DNA from: Parasponia andersonii
Lineage: Eukaryota; Streptophyta; Magnoliopsida; Rosales; Cannabaceae
Assembly: GCA_002914805.1 (NCBI GenBank)
Contig: JXTB01000388.1
Location: forward strand, 160,381 to 224,380
Length of the DNA stretch: 64,000 bases
Reading direction: 5' to 3'
The notes beneath the pieces are model-generated. The model saw only the letters and a program-made list of their open reading frames with translations, searched no databases and had not been told where the DNA came from. Shown here in pieces: positions 22,401-37,400 of the stretch (its first letter is position 1; each line of letters opens with the position of its first letter). The position numbers and the translations under genes were made by a program.

Positions 22401-25400
22401 GGGTGTCAGAAAGTAAGCTGCTTCTCGAGGCTGCATCACTTGTTGAAAAATTCAACAGAGAAAACCAGGTCTATTATCCCTGAAAAACTGTTTCTTTGTT
22501 TGTTTTGATGGTTTTTTTTAAATAAAAAATTATATATATTGGTTTCATTTTGTTTTGTTTTGTTATGTTTTTGACTGGATCTTTTACTGGGTTATATAAA
22601 CTTTCAGAGACAGGACAAATCGATCATTTTATTTTATTTTTTGTCCTTTGTGGGGTAGAGAATTTATTTAAATGACTCAAACATGTTTTCTTTGCTATCT
22701 AATTTCTTTCCTTGAAGCAGTTTTTGTACTTTTTGTTTTTTTTTTGGAATTGTCATCTTTTAGTAGCATCATTGTAGACATTTTCAGTATCATCAGAGTT
22801 GGTCGATTAGTTCCTGTCCAGATGAACTATCTAAGCAAAGAGGCATCACTTGCCAACCATCACCACTCACCTGTAATTGCGCCAAAGAGTGTAATCTTTA
22901 CTACTCATCAAGTGATATGTAACAAGGAAACTTGATATTCGATATTGGTAGAAGAAGCAATGGCCAAATTTTAAAGATAGTGGATATAATGGGAAGATGG
23001 CTAAGAGGTTCATCATCTTTCTTACACATGCAGTAAGAATTCACTGCAAAGAACTTGTTGCAGGGCATCCATGGTTAACCATTTCACCTTAACAATACTG
23101 TGTGATCATCATGATTAAATATGTCCAATGCTGAATCAATCAAGGACAAAAACGAATTCCCTGCTGAATTTTGAACAAATAAATCCATTCCACCCTTCTC
23201 TCCCCCCCCAAAAAAACCACTCGCAACCAATTTCCTTTTCCTTTTTTTGTCTTCTCTCTTTCTCTCTCTCGCGTTATATCAGGGTGTGAACCCTAGCAAA
23301 AGAAGACGAGTAGTGGACTTTAGCCATAAATTTGTCCTCTAGGGGATCCTTTCTTTGTGGGCTTTAGTAATCCAAATTGCCTATGGGAAGCTCCATCTTC
23401 TATGAACTCTATGCTTTGTTATAATTGCTAACCTCATTGAGGTTGCTGATAGATGATGAAAAGGCCTCCACCTCACCCTCCTCGAGAGATTTTGAACTTA
23501 TCAAGCTTTCGAGGTTGCTGATAGATCATGAATAAGCCTCTGCATGTTCTACATCCTAATGGCCAATCATGCCGATAATTGGCTAACTGAAAAACATCAC
23601 ATGAGACAATTAGAAAAATCTGCTTTTTTATTTTATTTTTTATTTGCCTGCTTGTTTTATGCAATTTTGAGCCTTGTCTGCTTTTAAATTTCAATATCTC
23701 ATATGCAGCATTGGTATTTGTGTGTAGCCTGTTCTGGTTTTTCTTAGAAGATAATCTTTCTTTATTCAGGTAAATATGATGAGTGGATATATGGTCAAAT
23801 AGCCTGTTCTGGTTTTTCTTAGAAGATAATCTTTCTTTATTCAGGTAAATATGATGAGTGGATATATGGTCAAATAATTAATTTCTGAAGTATCTTTTTC
23901 CTCTCCTCAGGTTGCAAGATGGAACCCAGAGTGGGTCGTTCCGGATTGTTTATTGCGGAAAAGATTGTTGATGTCCCCCGAGCAGCATGACCAGAATCTT
24001 ACTAATCAAGATCGTGAGAAGTTAAACGGGCACTACGAGTGGCTTGTAAAATGGCGTGGTCTTGATTGTAAGCATGCTACGTGGGAGTTGGATAATAGTG
24101 TGTTTTTTAGTTCAGCTTATGGTGAAAGCCTTATAAAAGAGTATGAAAACAGACAAAGTGGAGCTTCTTCTTCTAAAGTGGATAAGGTACCCTAGCCCCT
24201 AGGACTTGATGCTTAAGGAGTCATTCATTATTTACAATTTTCCCTTGAATATTCATGCGGTTACTTCAGTTTCTGTTTGGCCATAAATGTATTATACATG
24301 ATTCTGTGAATGCTATTCTGCTTTTGATTTTCTCCATGAAATTATTTTTCTTGATTGACAACCTTTAGTGCTTTTTTGAAGTTTGTTTGGCATTTTATTA
24401 TTGAGATTTTGAAACTAGTTTATATGATAGTTATTGTTGGTAAATATTTTTCCTTTTTTTCTTTTTAAGTTCTTAATGGTGGCTTTTAGAGCAATGACAG
24501 GGAAGAAGTTAGGTACTTTATTGATTTTTTTTCTTCTTTTTATTTGTTTTTAAAGAGCTGTTACAATCTCTTCTAATAAATTTTGTCTTGACATTATTAG
24601 AGTTTGACATTGACCTTTTTTGATTTGGCGGCACCTCCTGATTTAGATTTGTAGAGGAATCACTGAGCTTTCAGTTTATCAGTGGCTTGATTTAACTTAA
24701 TTTCTATAAATTCCTGCACATTGACCTTTTGTGTGTTCTCATTTGGATCCTTGCTCTTTCGATATGTTGTACTATGACACTTTGGTAATCTGAGCCTGTC
24801 TACTGTTGAAATTACTTTTTTTTTTTAATTTTTTTTTAGCTCTTATTTATTTTTTTAGTTTTAATTTTTTCCCCTTCTTGCAGATACTTGAGGGTGAAAA
24901 TTGTTCATCGGTTAAATTATCACAATTACAATCTGGAATGTCATCTCGCCTTGATAGTGATTTGTCGGATCACATTACAAAGCTACGTGAGTTTTGGCTC
25001 AAAGGCCAGAATGCTGTTGTTATTGATGAGCAGGTGAGTGTAAGTGAATCATATTGTCACTTATGAATAGTATTCTCATTTAGGAACATTGGTTATTCTG
25101 GTTATTCTGGTTATTCATATGTTGATACTGTGAGATATTTGTTTAGCTTTTATGGTAAGGAGCACCTTTTTGTGTTCATGTTCTAAACTTTGGTCGGAAT
25201 AAATCTGATTCAGATAAGTGTCTGTTGTAAAAGTTAAAATTGAGATGCAATCGGTTAACCTTGAGAAAACAGACGCAATAAGTTAAGACCATTTCCAGTG
25301 CAAATGCTGTTGCCAACGCTATATTTTGTACATTTTCATTATTTTTATTATTTAATTATGAATAAGTTTATTTTGTAATTGGTTGAGCATTGAAAAGTGT

Positions 25401-28400
25401 ATTGATTGAGAATTGAAAAGTGCAAAAGTAATTGATTGAGCATTTGGACAACGTGATTTTTAATATTTTAAAACTCTTAATATAGCAATAAAGTTGAATG
25501 CCAAATATGGCATTATTGTTGGATTTGGTGCTAAATTTGGCACTAGAAATAGCATTGCATTAGAGGAGAATTTTTGTGCTATATGCTCTGGCATCGCATT
25601 GGATATGCTTTAACCTTTAGCGTAACCGAACATTCCTACTTTCCCATTTCAGTCTGTACCTGTTTAAAACATACAGAGGCTGCAGTTATGAGGTGTACAT
25701 CATTTTTCTAAAAACTTTAGCCCCCAGGGCATTAGTTCAAGTGGCAAGGAGGGTATAATGAGAAGTCTAACTAAGGTAGACGTCTCAAGTTCAACTCCTG
25801 ATAGCTGAACTAATTTCTGTTGTCTCCCGGGACCTGGCATTGGGGCTTGCGGGGTATCCCCATGGGATTAGTTGGGGAGGGGCCCAAACCGGATATCCAC
25901 GGTTATCGAAAAAGAAAAAAAATTGTTCTAAAAACTTTATCTGTCCTCTCCTTCCAATACCCACATGCAAGCAGCTGCTTGTTGAGATGCTCTGATAAAA
26001 CCCACGTGCAGACCCAAAATAATCTTTTCAAAGTTTGTGTGCGGTGAAGCATGATCCTCAAAGAGCTCTTTGTCCACAGAACCACATTGAAGCAGTTGCT
26101 TGTTAAGGTAGTCTGGTGAAACCCAAAGTAATCTTGGGAAAGCCTGCATGAAGTGACACTTAAGCTTGAGAAAGCACTGAGGCCTGGGCTAAGTGCATTC
26201 CTTAAGAAGATGTGGAGGCATAAGCCTCATTCTGCACTTATGAAGCTCAAGCCTCGGTTTCCAAATATATATGTATTGGATATTTTAAACTAAGCCCTCA
26301 AATTGAGATGCATGCCTTGAGAATATCTCTTTTTTAAGAAACTAAGAATACTTGTTAGAGAGAAGAAACAAAGGACTGGGCTGAGGATTAGGGGTCCTCA
26401 AGAACAAGCTTTGGACAATGATGTTTCCCTCTCAAAAGAATTTCCCTAATACAACTAGATGTTAAAATGCTAGTGTTTAATCCCACCATGTTCTTGAGAT
26501 GCTGGTGTACAAACCTTATCCCAAACCCGCCAGATGATACTGGTTGTGCTCCTTTCCTTTATTGTGGAGAAATTCTTGCTGATGGCATTTTGAAACCTGC
26601 CCTAATTCTAGACCATTAATTTTGATGACTGTGAGCTTTTGCTGAATTCTTAGTTAGGTATGAATCATATATATCACCTTCTAGATTTTTTCACCCATGA
26701 TGATTCGGTTCTTAGTTTTTTGTCTCTTTTATTTTATTATTATTATTTTTTGAAAATGTCTCTTTTATTTTTAAGTTCGATATAACTTTGTCTATATTAA
26801 AAGTTTTGTTTATTGTAATAACAATGCTTTTCAGAGGCATGTTTGCTTGTGCTAACTTTCTTATGGCTGCTTGATCTTCTCTCATCATTTTTAGCTTCAG
26901 TTGGCTGCCCCAACCAAAAAAAAAGAAACTTCTATTCTTTATATGAATGCACTATTGTATACAAGGGGGAAAAAGTTGCATGGCTAATGGACACCAATTT
27001 TGCAGGAGAGAATTCTGATGGTGATTTCACTGATTCAATCATTTCAGCCTAAGACTTGTCGACCTTTTCTTATCATATCAACTTCGGCTGCACTTCATTT
27101 GTGGGATGATGAATTTATTCGGTTGGTCAATTTTGTGGTTTACAATGGAAACAAAGATTTGAGAAGTATTATTAGGAAATTGGAGTTTAATGAGGGAGGT
27201 TGCCCAATGTTTCAAGTACTTATAACAACTTTGGACATTGTTTTGGAGGTATTTATAGAGAATCCTGATAACCTATTTAAAATTAATAGTTTAATTCATG
27301 ACAAGGTTCAAGATTTTTATTTTTTATTTATTTTACCGTTTTATATGTTTATATCTTCTCCTTCTTCTAACATGTGCAGGCCCTGGATGTCTTGAGAAGT
27401 GTAGAATGGGAGTTAATTATAATTGATGAGTTGCAATGCACTAGAATATCTTCACATTGTGCACAAATTAAACTCTTAGCTACTAAAAGGAGGCTTCTCC
27501 TTGTTAGTGGTCAATTAAAGGTTTTCATTTGCTTGTGCCTTTTAATTTAGATATTTTTCAGTATTTCAAGAGATTGACATGAGCAATGCTACTGGATATG
27601 GCAGGGGAGCACTGCTGAATACCTTAACTTGCTATCTTTGCTAGAATCTCCTAGTGACTTGCAGAATGGGGTGTCCTTGCTAACCAGTTCCAGTGATAAT
27701 ATTGGTAAACTGAAAGAGAAGTTCTCAAGGTACATTGCATATCGAAGCAAGTCAGAATCTTCATTCAAAGAGTATTGGGTTCCTGTCCAGATGTCAAACG
27801 TGCAGCTTGAGCAGTACTGTGGCTCTCTGATGTCAAACTCTGTATTACTTTGTTCGTCTTCAAAGCATGATATAGTTGGAGCCTTCCATGAAGTTCTAAT
27901 GTCTTGTCAAAAGGTTGGGTTGGTTTTTTGGTTGACTTCCGTAGTAGTTGAGTGATTGCATTAAATCTAAATGACCTTTTTTTTTTGGGTGCAATTATAA
28001 CTTTCTGGATGTCATCTTTGTGTGTGCGTATATCTATATATATATATATGTGTGTACGTGCCATATGTAGATAATTAAGTGTTATTGGAGGTCTAAATGT
28101 CAGTCTTGTGTTGTGTGAAGACTTTTGAAATTGTAATTTGAGTTGGGGAATTAGTGTTTTGGTCGATTAAGTTAATGCAGTTTGAGAATTTTAATTACTT
28201 TTCTATGATGTGAGTTTGCAATTTTAGGAGACAACCTTTTGTATTAGATCTAGTGGTATATTGTAAATCTAGTGTGATGTCAAATCTTTTATTTTGTTGA
28301 GGTAAAGTGTGATGTCAAATCTTTTTTTGATATTCTGTTGTTGGTACAAGACACTAAAACTACTAGTAGATCTGCAGTTGTACATGGGTACTTTTTAATT

Positions 28401-31400
28401 TCAGCTTTTGCCTCGGAGTCCTTTAAGCCTTTGATTGTATTAACTTATGAAATGCTGCTAACATTTACTTGATCTTTTCTCTTACCTACTTAAATGGTAT
28501 TCTTTGCAGTGTTGTAATCACCCGTTCACAGTGGATCGGAGTATTCAAAGATCACTTACTGAAGGCCTCAAAGGTGTTGAGTTTTTAAATGCTGCAATAA
28601 AAGCAAGCGGAAAGCTTCAACTTCTTGAGATGATGCTTTTGGAGATACAGAAGCGAGGTTTAAGAGTGCTTATACTTTTTCAGGTACACTATTTTTTGTT
28701 TGTTTGGTTTTCTTTGTTCCTTGGCATTTGACGTAATCTGGGAGAAATTATATAATCAATAAAACATAGTTAAAGAGTAGAAATTTAAGTGACCTGGTTT
28801 CCCCCGGGAAAGACACTAAAAGTGTACAGTATATTGGACATAACAAGCCCAAAAGACACTAAAAGTGTACAGTATATTGGACATAACAAGCCCAAAGCCA
28901 ATCTGCTGAACTAGATAAACCAAAGTAAAAACTGTGTTTGCATAGTGCTCTCCACCAGAAGAGAAACATATACGAACCCGTTAATTGACTGGAATTACTA
29001 AAGAGCCATGCTGTTGTAATAGCTTTAGCAAGTTTTCTGTTGAGCTTTTTCAACTTACTCCAATTTGCAATGAATTTCGTCATGTGAAGGGACCTCACTT
29101 TGCTTCAGCATGACTACAAAATTTCAAGTGAATTATTATTGTACTGGGCAGGAATATAGTTTTTCAAACAAGATATTGTCATTTTGTTGCATTTCCAGTT
29201 AAGTTTTATTCCAAATAACAAACTTTGACTCCAAAGAGGATTTTGTTTGAAACTCATGTACGTATTTATGGATACCTTGTGCAATATTTAAAATGATTTT
29301 TTCACATATTGATCTTGCTATGCATGCTCAATAATGTTTTGAGAAAGTAGTGTTGCTTGAAGAATTAACTAGTGTTTTAATTAAACTGTCAATTTTACAA
29401 AGGAGAAGAATCTGGTTGCGAACCACTGTATTGAAATTAAGTATTGTTTAGCAGCAATGGCAAATGACAGCATATTTAGCTGATCCCTGAAGCATTCTGC
29501 ATAGAGAGCCAAAAACTTAGATTTGTTTGGCAACTTATTGAAAAACCAGTTCACATGATTGAGCTGAAAACTATTGTCCCTGTTTCACTTTACCAAAATT
29601 TGGTGTGAGACAATGTAACCTCCTTTTGTTCTCAAAGATATGTTATAGTCAATTATTGGCAATTTTATTAAATTTTAGGGAGGAAGTTCTCTTTGTATGG
29701 TTGTCTATGTGGTGTTCTCGAGTCTTGATTCATGTTAGGACATTAATTGATCCATATTTCACTTCATTGTGTTTTTTCTGACTGGAGATACCGAGTCTTA
29801 GCTGCTAAATACATACAGCTGTCTCATTCTCTGCCAAATGGCCTGTCTTTTTCAGATGGCCCAATCCTTTCAGATTCCATTTTATTTTAGAAGAACTTAC
29901 TTTTTGCATTTAGTTAATTGAGTTGTTCTTTATGTTTACTCTTGATGGTTTTTCGTTTTTTTTTTTTTTTAACAAAGTCCTTAATATTTATTTAAGATAG
30001 AATAGAACTATTAAAATTCTTCTATTAACATGGATATAGAAACACTTTTATTCACTTTTAGTTCTGACTATCTTTGATATATGCTCTAGAATTTTAGAAG
30101 GCATTTTATCTTCTGAAGATTTCAACTACTTTGAGATATATGGCCAACTATGCACTTTCCCCAGGTTGGTGTGTTGTATGCAAGAGGGGGTGGCGAATCA
30201 ATGGACCGCATATTTCTTCATTGTGAGTTTTCCATTAGGCTTTGGTACTTCATGTTGAGAGAGTTTGGTAGAAACTGGGTGGTTCCCAGGTCTTGTCATG
30301 ATCTCTTACAATTTGGGATAGGCTTTCAACTTAACTGTAGAGGAAGATGTCTTTGGAACACAGCTGTTTTAGCTGGTTTCTGGGCGATCGGGCTGGAAAG
30401 AAACCACAGGATTTTTGAGGAGCTATAAGAAAGTTTAGATTTTCTGTGGGACAGGGTCAAATTTTGGGTAGCTATTTGGACTTATAAGGATAAAATTTTT
30501 ATAAATGTTGCCTTCTCTGATATGGTCAGAGATTGGAGTTCTTTCTTGTTTTAGTTTTCATCTCTTGTGTGGATTTCTTATCCACCACTTGTAATTGTAA
30601 CCTTTTGTTGAGTTAATCTATATTTCCGTTTCTTATTAAAAAAAAAAAAAAAGATACGTGGCCAACATCATTACATACATCATCTCCTTTAAAACATGAT
30701 TTCTTAGTATCCAGTGTTAATATGTTTTTCTTCATAGAAGTCAAGAGTTTAAATAAAACTTGGCAAAAGCCTTTTTTTTTTTTTTAATATATATATATAT
30801 ATTTTTTATAAATGGTGTTTAGACTTGGGTGTTTCTTTCCATTTCATGTTTTAGTTTCATTCTTGTTTCTTGTAATGAGGACCTATCCTCTTCTTTCATA
30901 TGCACTTCAGTCTTTCAGTATTAGTAAAAGTTTTTGTTTCTTATTAACAGGATTTTGGAAAGGATAATATAGGTTATGTGTTGGAAGACCTGTTAATCCA
31001 AAAATTTGGGGAAAATTCTTATGAGCGTGTTGATCACGGTCTCACACCTGCTAAGAAGAATACCGCTCTGAATAATTTCAACAGGGAACGTGGTAGATTT
31101 GTTTTCTTGATAGAAACCCGTGCTTGTCTTTCCAGCATCAAATTGTCGTCAGTTGACACTGTCATCATATATGCTAGTGACTGGAACCCACTAATTGATG
31201 TTAGAGCTCTGCAAAAGATAACTCTTGATTCAAAACCTGAGCAGGTAACAGTATTCCGATTGTATTCACCTTATACATTAGAAGAAAAGGTTCTAATCCT
31301 TGCAAAGCAAGGGAAGTTTCTTGATAGTAAGTTAGAAAACATAAGCTTGGCTATAAGCCATATGCTGCTAATGTGGGGTGCGTCTCATCAATTTAAGACT

Positions 31401-34400
31401 CTGGATGAGTTCCATGCTGAGGGTTTAACAGCCTCCCCTGCGAAAAGCTTGTCCAAGGAACCATCTTTGGAAGACATTATCCAGGACTTCTTGCAGATTC
31501 TTTCTTCTAATGGAAAAGACAGTGGGTCCTCAACCATTTTAAATGTTCCTCAAGTTGGAGGAGTTTACCACTCAGAGTCTCCATTATTTGGTGAGCTACG
31601 AAGTGAAGTGATGGACAAGGTGCAACCCCATTTATTTTGGACGCAACTGTTGGGAGGAAAACATCCTCAGTGGAAATATATCTCAGGTTCATCACAGAGA
31701 AATCGGAAAAGGGTACACTATTCTGAAGAGTCAGCGAAAAATACAGAAACTGAGAGTGATGAAGCTGTTAAGAAGCGCAAGAAGCTCATAAATAGTAAAG
31801 TAGCTCCACCCACCATAGAACTTGGATCGGCTGCAAAACCTATCTCTGGTTGTAGAGTAGGTAAATGGCTGACTTTGCTAAATGCTAGTGATTTTATTCA
31901 TGAGATATCTTGAATACTTTTTCTTGGTCTGGTGCCTCATTGAATATTATTAAGAAACCCTTGTATATTCTCTGGCTTCTTGTTTTTAATTTTCTGAAAG
32001 TGTCTTATTTTTGTAGGAGCATGTGGGACACCAGCAGATAATCTGCGTAATTGTTTGCCGAGGTCAACTGCCCGCATAAATGAAATGATTTGTGCAAACT
32101 CTGCTTCTTCTTCTCGCTTGGGTAATAATTTCTTAGAAATACCTCAGGATCATAATATTGAATCTGAGGAGCGAAGGGAAATGCGTGATGCACAAAAGAT
32201 TCTCCATCTTTCTTTGAAGCCAGAGATATTAGAACTCTGCAAGATCCTAAAACTATCGGTATGATTTTTGTTAATTCATGCAATTTTTTTTTGTTTTTGA
32301 TTTTGTACTTCTTTTCTTATTTACTTGACATTGGTTAATAATTTCTTCTTTATTTGACACTGGTTAATATTCACAGAAGTGATGCCTAGATCATTACAGA
32401 AAATTACAAGTTGGATATGCAACGGTTTTATTTTCTGTTGTTTTTAAGAAATTATTAGATGTATATATATTTTAATATGAATCGGTTTGCCACATACAAT
32501 GGACATAATGTCGTCAAGGGAACTACAGAAAGAACCCCAATCCCATGGGAAATTAGTAAACATTAAGTTCCTTAATTCCTTTTCATTCTCTAACTACAAA
32601 GCCCTCCGAAATTTAACTCTATCCCATGATGTATCCCAATTGTCTTCCAAATCCTCAGAGACTCTTCTGTTTCTTTCCAGCCAAATTGACCGGCAAACTG
32701 CCAGAACAGCCGAATTCCGTAGCTTCTTTTTCCTCTTCCTCTTGTTGGGACCTAAAAGAAAAAAACTTTTGACTGAAAATATTGGCACACTGTCTTTGAG
32801 TCACCCAATTAACTTCACATTCTTCCAACAATCTTACCCATAACTTCATATATGAACAATGTAAAAACGCATGATCCAATGTCTATTATTCCTCTCACAC
32901 AGTATGCAACAATAGGGAGATAAAAACCAAAAAGGTCTTCTCCTCTGCAAATTTTCAGAAGTATTCACCTTACACAACGTAGGTAACCAGCTAAATACCA
33001 TAACTTTTGGACTGTGGGACTTCCAAATGAAAAAGAAATTTGGAAAATCATGATACCTGACATTCAATGTCAGAAACCTCAGACATATATTTACAAGAAA
33101 AAACTTCTGATTTACAAAAGAAAACCTCAACATACTGTGTTTAATTTTGGTTGGATAAATTAACATGCCTGTAAAAGTAAAAGTACTAAAATCTTTCATT
33201 CAAGAATTTAACTTTCTGCTCTTGATTAAGATGTTAGAAAATTATGTGTTAACCGGTATGTTTAATTTATGGTTTTATCATTACTCAATACTTTTTTTTT
33301 TAAACTTTTTTTAATAAGAAACGACAAAATTTTATTAGTCAATGGTGAGCATACAAGAATGTTAAGGCCAACAAACTTCAGAAATACAGAAAATTAACCA
33401 CCTACTCAATAACTCCCCTTAACATAACTCCCAAATTCTTAACAAATCAGAAAATGCATAACTGTAAAGTCCTTCGCACTCTTACGCCAGATAGCCTCCC
33501 AAAATTTTTTCTTCTCCCATACTTCCTCCTCCGAGTAAGCAATGTCTCCGAAGATTCTTTGGTTTCTTTCGCACCAAACTGCCCAAAGAAACGCCAGTCA
33601 TTACTCATTAACGGGCAATGGCATGAGTAGAGTACCCCATTAATTTTCAGATGTGTCTGGGCGTATGTAATTGGTATTTTAGGCTTGTTTATTCAACAAA
33701 GGGCGATGATACATATCGAATTTATAAAAGTCATAACTTATAACCCCAGGGTATATATATACATATATGTATAGGGCACCAATCCAATAGGTAATTTTTT
33801 TCCACCTATAAATAGGTATCGTTTTGGCTAATTAAAATTTACCATGCATANNNNNNNNNNNNNNNNNNNNNNNNNNNNNNNNNNNNNNNNNNNNNNNNNN
33901 NNNNNNNNNNNNNNNNNNNNNNNNNNNNNNNNNNNNNNNNNNNNNNNNNNNNNNNNNNNNNNNNNNNNNNNNNNNNNNNNNNNNNNNTATATATATATAT
34001 ATATAGGGCATAGGCACTCTACTCTTGCCGTCTAGACTTGATGTGCTTTCTTGTTCCGTGTCTATTTATGAACTAATATTGTCAGTTAATTGTCATGACC
34101 CAAAATTTTCTATTTCATTTTTGTTTGGTTCGAGGACAGGTAAATCTGCCTCGGGGGTTATGCCTCGCCTTAAGCAAAATGCTTTTGTTCTCAAATAAGC
34201 TTGTTTTAAACAATTTTGCTCTGGAAGTTTTTTTCAAACATTATCTTCACTGTTCTAATGTTTATATAGCTCTCTATTCTAGCGATATCTTGATAAATTC
34301 ACTGCAATGCAGGATCGTGCTCGGGGAGTGGTTGGTGAGTTTCTTGAATATGTGATGAATAACCATCATGTCAATAGAGAATCAAAAACGATATTGCAGG

Positions 34401-37400
34401 CTTTTCAGATATCTCTGGTCAGATACTGCTTCCTACTCCTGTTCTGTTTCAGTTTGGTTTTTAATTTATCTTTATCAGTCTGATATGATGCATTGTTAAT
34501 CTTAGTATGTGGCCTGAAGGATGTTGTTACTGCTTCTGCTGCTGCTACTACTATTACTACATTTATTTATGTCTATAAGTATGTATGTAGGTTTTCTCTT
34601 ATGAAATTTATGTTTTGTTAATTCCATTTTGTCCCCTATTATTTTTGTGAGCATGCTTTAATTTACTCCGATTGATTTTTCTTAACTTGCAACATTAACT
34701 TCTCGAAAAGAATCATCACCGTGTTACTAAGCTTGATTCGGGGCATGGGCAATTTAACATCTCTAATCAAGCAAGCATGGATATCCAGTACAACTGAGCT
34801 GATTACATAAATTGTTTATTTTCCAAATCTTTAGTCAAAATGTAGATATACACTACTTGATGTGGTGACTTGTTCTTGCACATAACAACTCATTCTATGT
34901 GTCAAACGGCACTGCTGCCTAATTCATGTAGCCTAGCACTCAATTTATTTTTTGTCTTCTATTTAACCTCACGAATACACAATTAAGTTGAGACCGAGTG
35001 AAAACTTTCAAAGCTGAAAGTCTTTGATAGGATTCCATACCTTAAGCAAAAGTGTGCCAAGAGGAATGCATGGCTGGTTGGGTTAAAGGGCAGGGAGAGA
35101 ATTTTGTGAGATAGAGGAGAATATGCCAGGTCAGCTGTTAGTTAGTGTAGGGTACTGATTATCTTGTAGAAGGCTGTACACAATGAAAGAATTAGAGGGA
35201 GAGCGAGGGAGGGAGGAGGTCGGGAATTTCTGAGTATGTTACGAGCTTTTGCTCTTGGGGAGAGGCCAGGCTTTCAAATACCTGGGTATACTTCTACGGA
35301 ATTGAGCGTGATGCTCTAATTCTAATAAATTCTATCTATTATCAGTATTGATATGATGTAGCACTAGAGGAAAAATAGAAGAAAGTAGAGGAAGAAGAGA
35401 AAGAAGAGAGAATTAGAGAACTGAGAGAATTTAGAAGAGAGAATGAGAATTCTAGAGAGAGAATAACTGATAGTTGTATTTCATAAATAAAAGTCTGAAT
35501 TCCAATGACAATTGAAAGGCTTATTTAGAGATACGTTTAGGACACAAATTAGGAAAGTAGACTAGAGCAAGTAATTGACATAAACTGGTAACTTACAGTT
35601 AGATACTTAAAATTAAAATAAACCAAATAAAATAAATAAAAATTATCCTATTACTAGTCTCTATATTTGCGCCTCGTATAGATCCTTAGAGGCCTTCTAG
35701 ATGCTTCGTCATGATACCTATCAGTCTCATAATGTTATGATCTCTTATAAGTAAAATTTCAAAATTGAATCGTAGAAGGAATTGGTCCAGTGATTCGTTG
35801 GGTATTTCCCCCTCCAAATTTTTATTGGCTCAAATTGAGAATCTGTTTTATATTTTCTAGAGTTTGCATAGCATTTGGAGATCTGCTGCCCCCACAAAAC
35901 ATTCAATTTTTGAAGGTTAATATACCTTTGCTGGGCTGTGGATAAAAAATAGTTTTCTTGCCTTGTCCCCATTTGGTGCATAATCAAGAATACCTCTTGT
36001 TTCTACTATTTCACTTGGCTTTGAGACTTTTAGTTACAGTTGGTCAAGGCAGTATGCTTCGAGACTTTGCTTATAGTGGTGAAAGCAGCTGTTATCTACT
36101 GGAAATTCCTCCAACTCGTTCTCCTTGTTGGTGAAGAAGTTTCCTGCCTTTGTTGGTGGCAACTGAGACGGTGTTGCGTAAATGCTAGGTTTTGGCAATC
36201 TTTTGGAGCCTATGGTTTGAGAGAAATAACCATGTTTTTGAAATCAAGGTCCAAGATTATGGCTCTCTGTGTTATAGAATGCATGTCCAGGCTTCTGTTT
36301 TCATTTTCCCCATTGGTGGAGAATGTGATTTATGTTCTCCCTTACTGCTTTGGAGGAGTTTTTTTTCATAAGAAAATATTTGCTAGAAATTGTCCAATAT
36401 AAGATCCCAATTGAGAGTAAAGGTTTTGATATTATCAGGCTGAAAGTCGAGTCAAATGCCAAACTTGATTATAAGTATTTAAGTGTTCATGTATGTGCAT
36501 GTGCTTATTGGTGGATGAATGCATATTACATGGTTTGATCACTTCATGTTGTGTAAAGCATCTGCCTTGCGATTGTGTTTGGTTTGTCTATGTTGGTGTT
36601 TTTATGCAAAATGGTAATTAGAACTTTCTGAATAACTGTGTTTTAGTTATTTTTAATTTTTTGTTTTACTATTTTCAAGGAATAACCAAATTTTGGCTGT
36701 GTTCTGTAAATTCAGTGTTGGACTGTAGCGTCTCTGCTGAAGCAGAAGATTGACCACAAAGAATCACTTGCACTGGCAAAACAACATCTCAAATTCAACT
36801 GCAAAAAAGAAGAGGCAGACTTTGTATATTCAATGCTGAGGTGTCTAAAGACAACGTTTTTATATTGGACTGGGAAACTCAAGGTAGTGGACTTTCCAAA
36901 AGTTCCCACTTTATCAACTACTTGTACTCCAAAAGACTCTATGCAAGTAAATAGTCCACAACCTATGTCTTCTAACAAGCAAAAGGTTAAAGTAGGTGTT
37001 GAAGACTGTTCAGTAAATCCAGAATGTTCGGACAAAGACTCTCTGTCCCTGTCAGAACGGGCTGCAGTATTTAAATTGGCAGAAAAAGATGTTGCAAAGA
37101 GTATTAAGCAAATTCAGAAGAAATGCCAGAAGCAGTTGGAAAAACTGATTCAAAAGCAAGAGGAAGAAAAAAGTGCAATAGAGCGTAGTTATTCAGAAGA
37201 AAATGTGCAGATACAGAAAAAGCAAAACCTTAAAATAGCTGCTATTTCTTTATGCTTTGAGCATAATACCTCAATGAGAGTAGATAAACTTAAGTTAGTG
37301 GATAGCTCCTTCGCTAAAGAATTTGAAGAACTCAAGAACCAGAGGGACATGCGCTTGAAGAATCTTGAGGCCAAACATACGGATGCAAAGAGAATCATTC

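Noticed and set aside
30150..30428. A 92-aa ORF as a possible extra MOM1 exon
   Set aside because: It is the zinc-binding end of a LINE, followed by a poly(A) run. MOM1 phase is continuous without it.
34091..34110. TGTCATGACCCAAAA as a possible minus-strand LTR start
   Set aside because: The match to the LTR end stops after about 15 bases and nothing further follows the LTR order.
36040..36402. A 120-aa ORF in MOM1 intron 15
   Set aside because: The meaningful frame here is a LINE ORF2 ending in another phase; the long ORF is a shadow.
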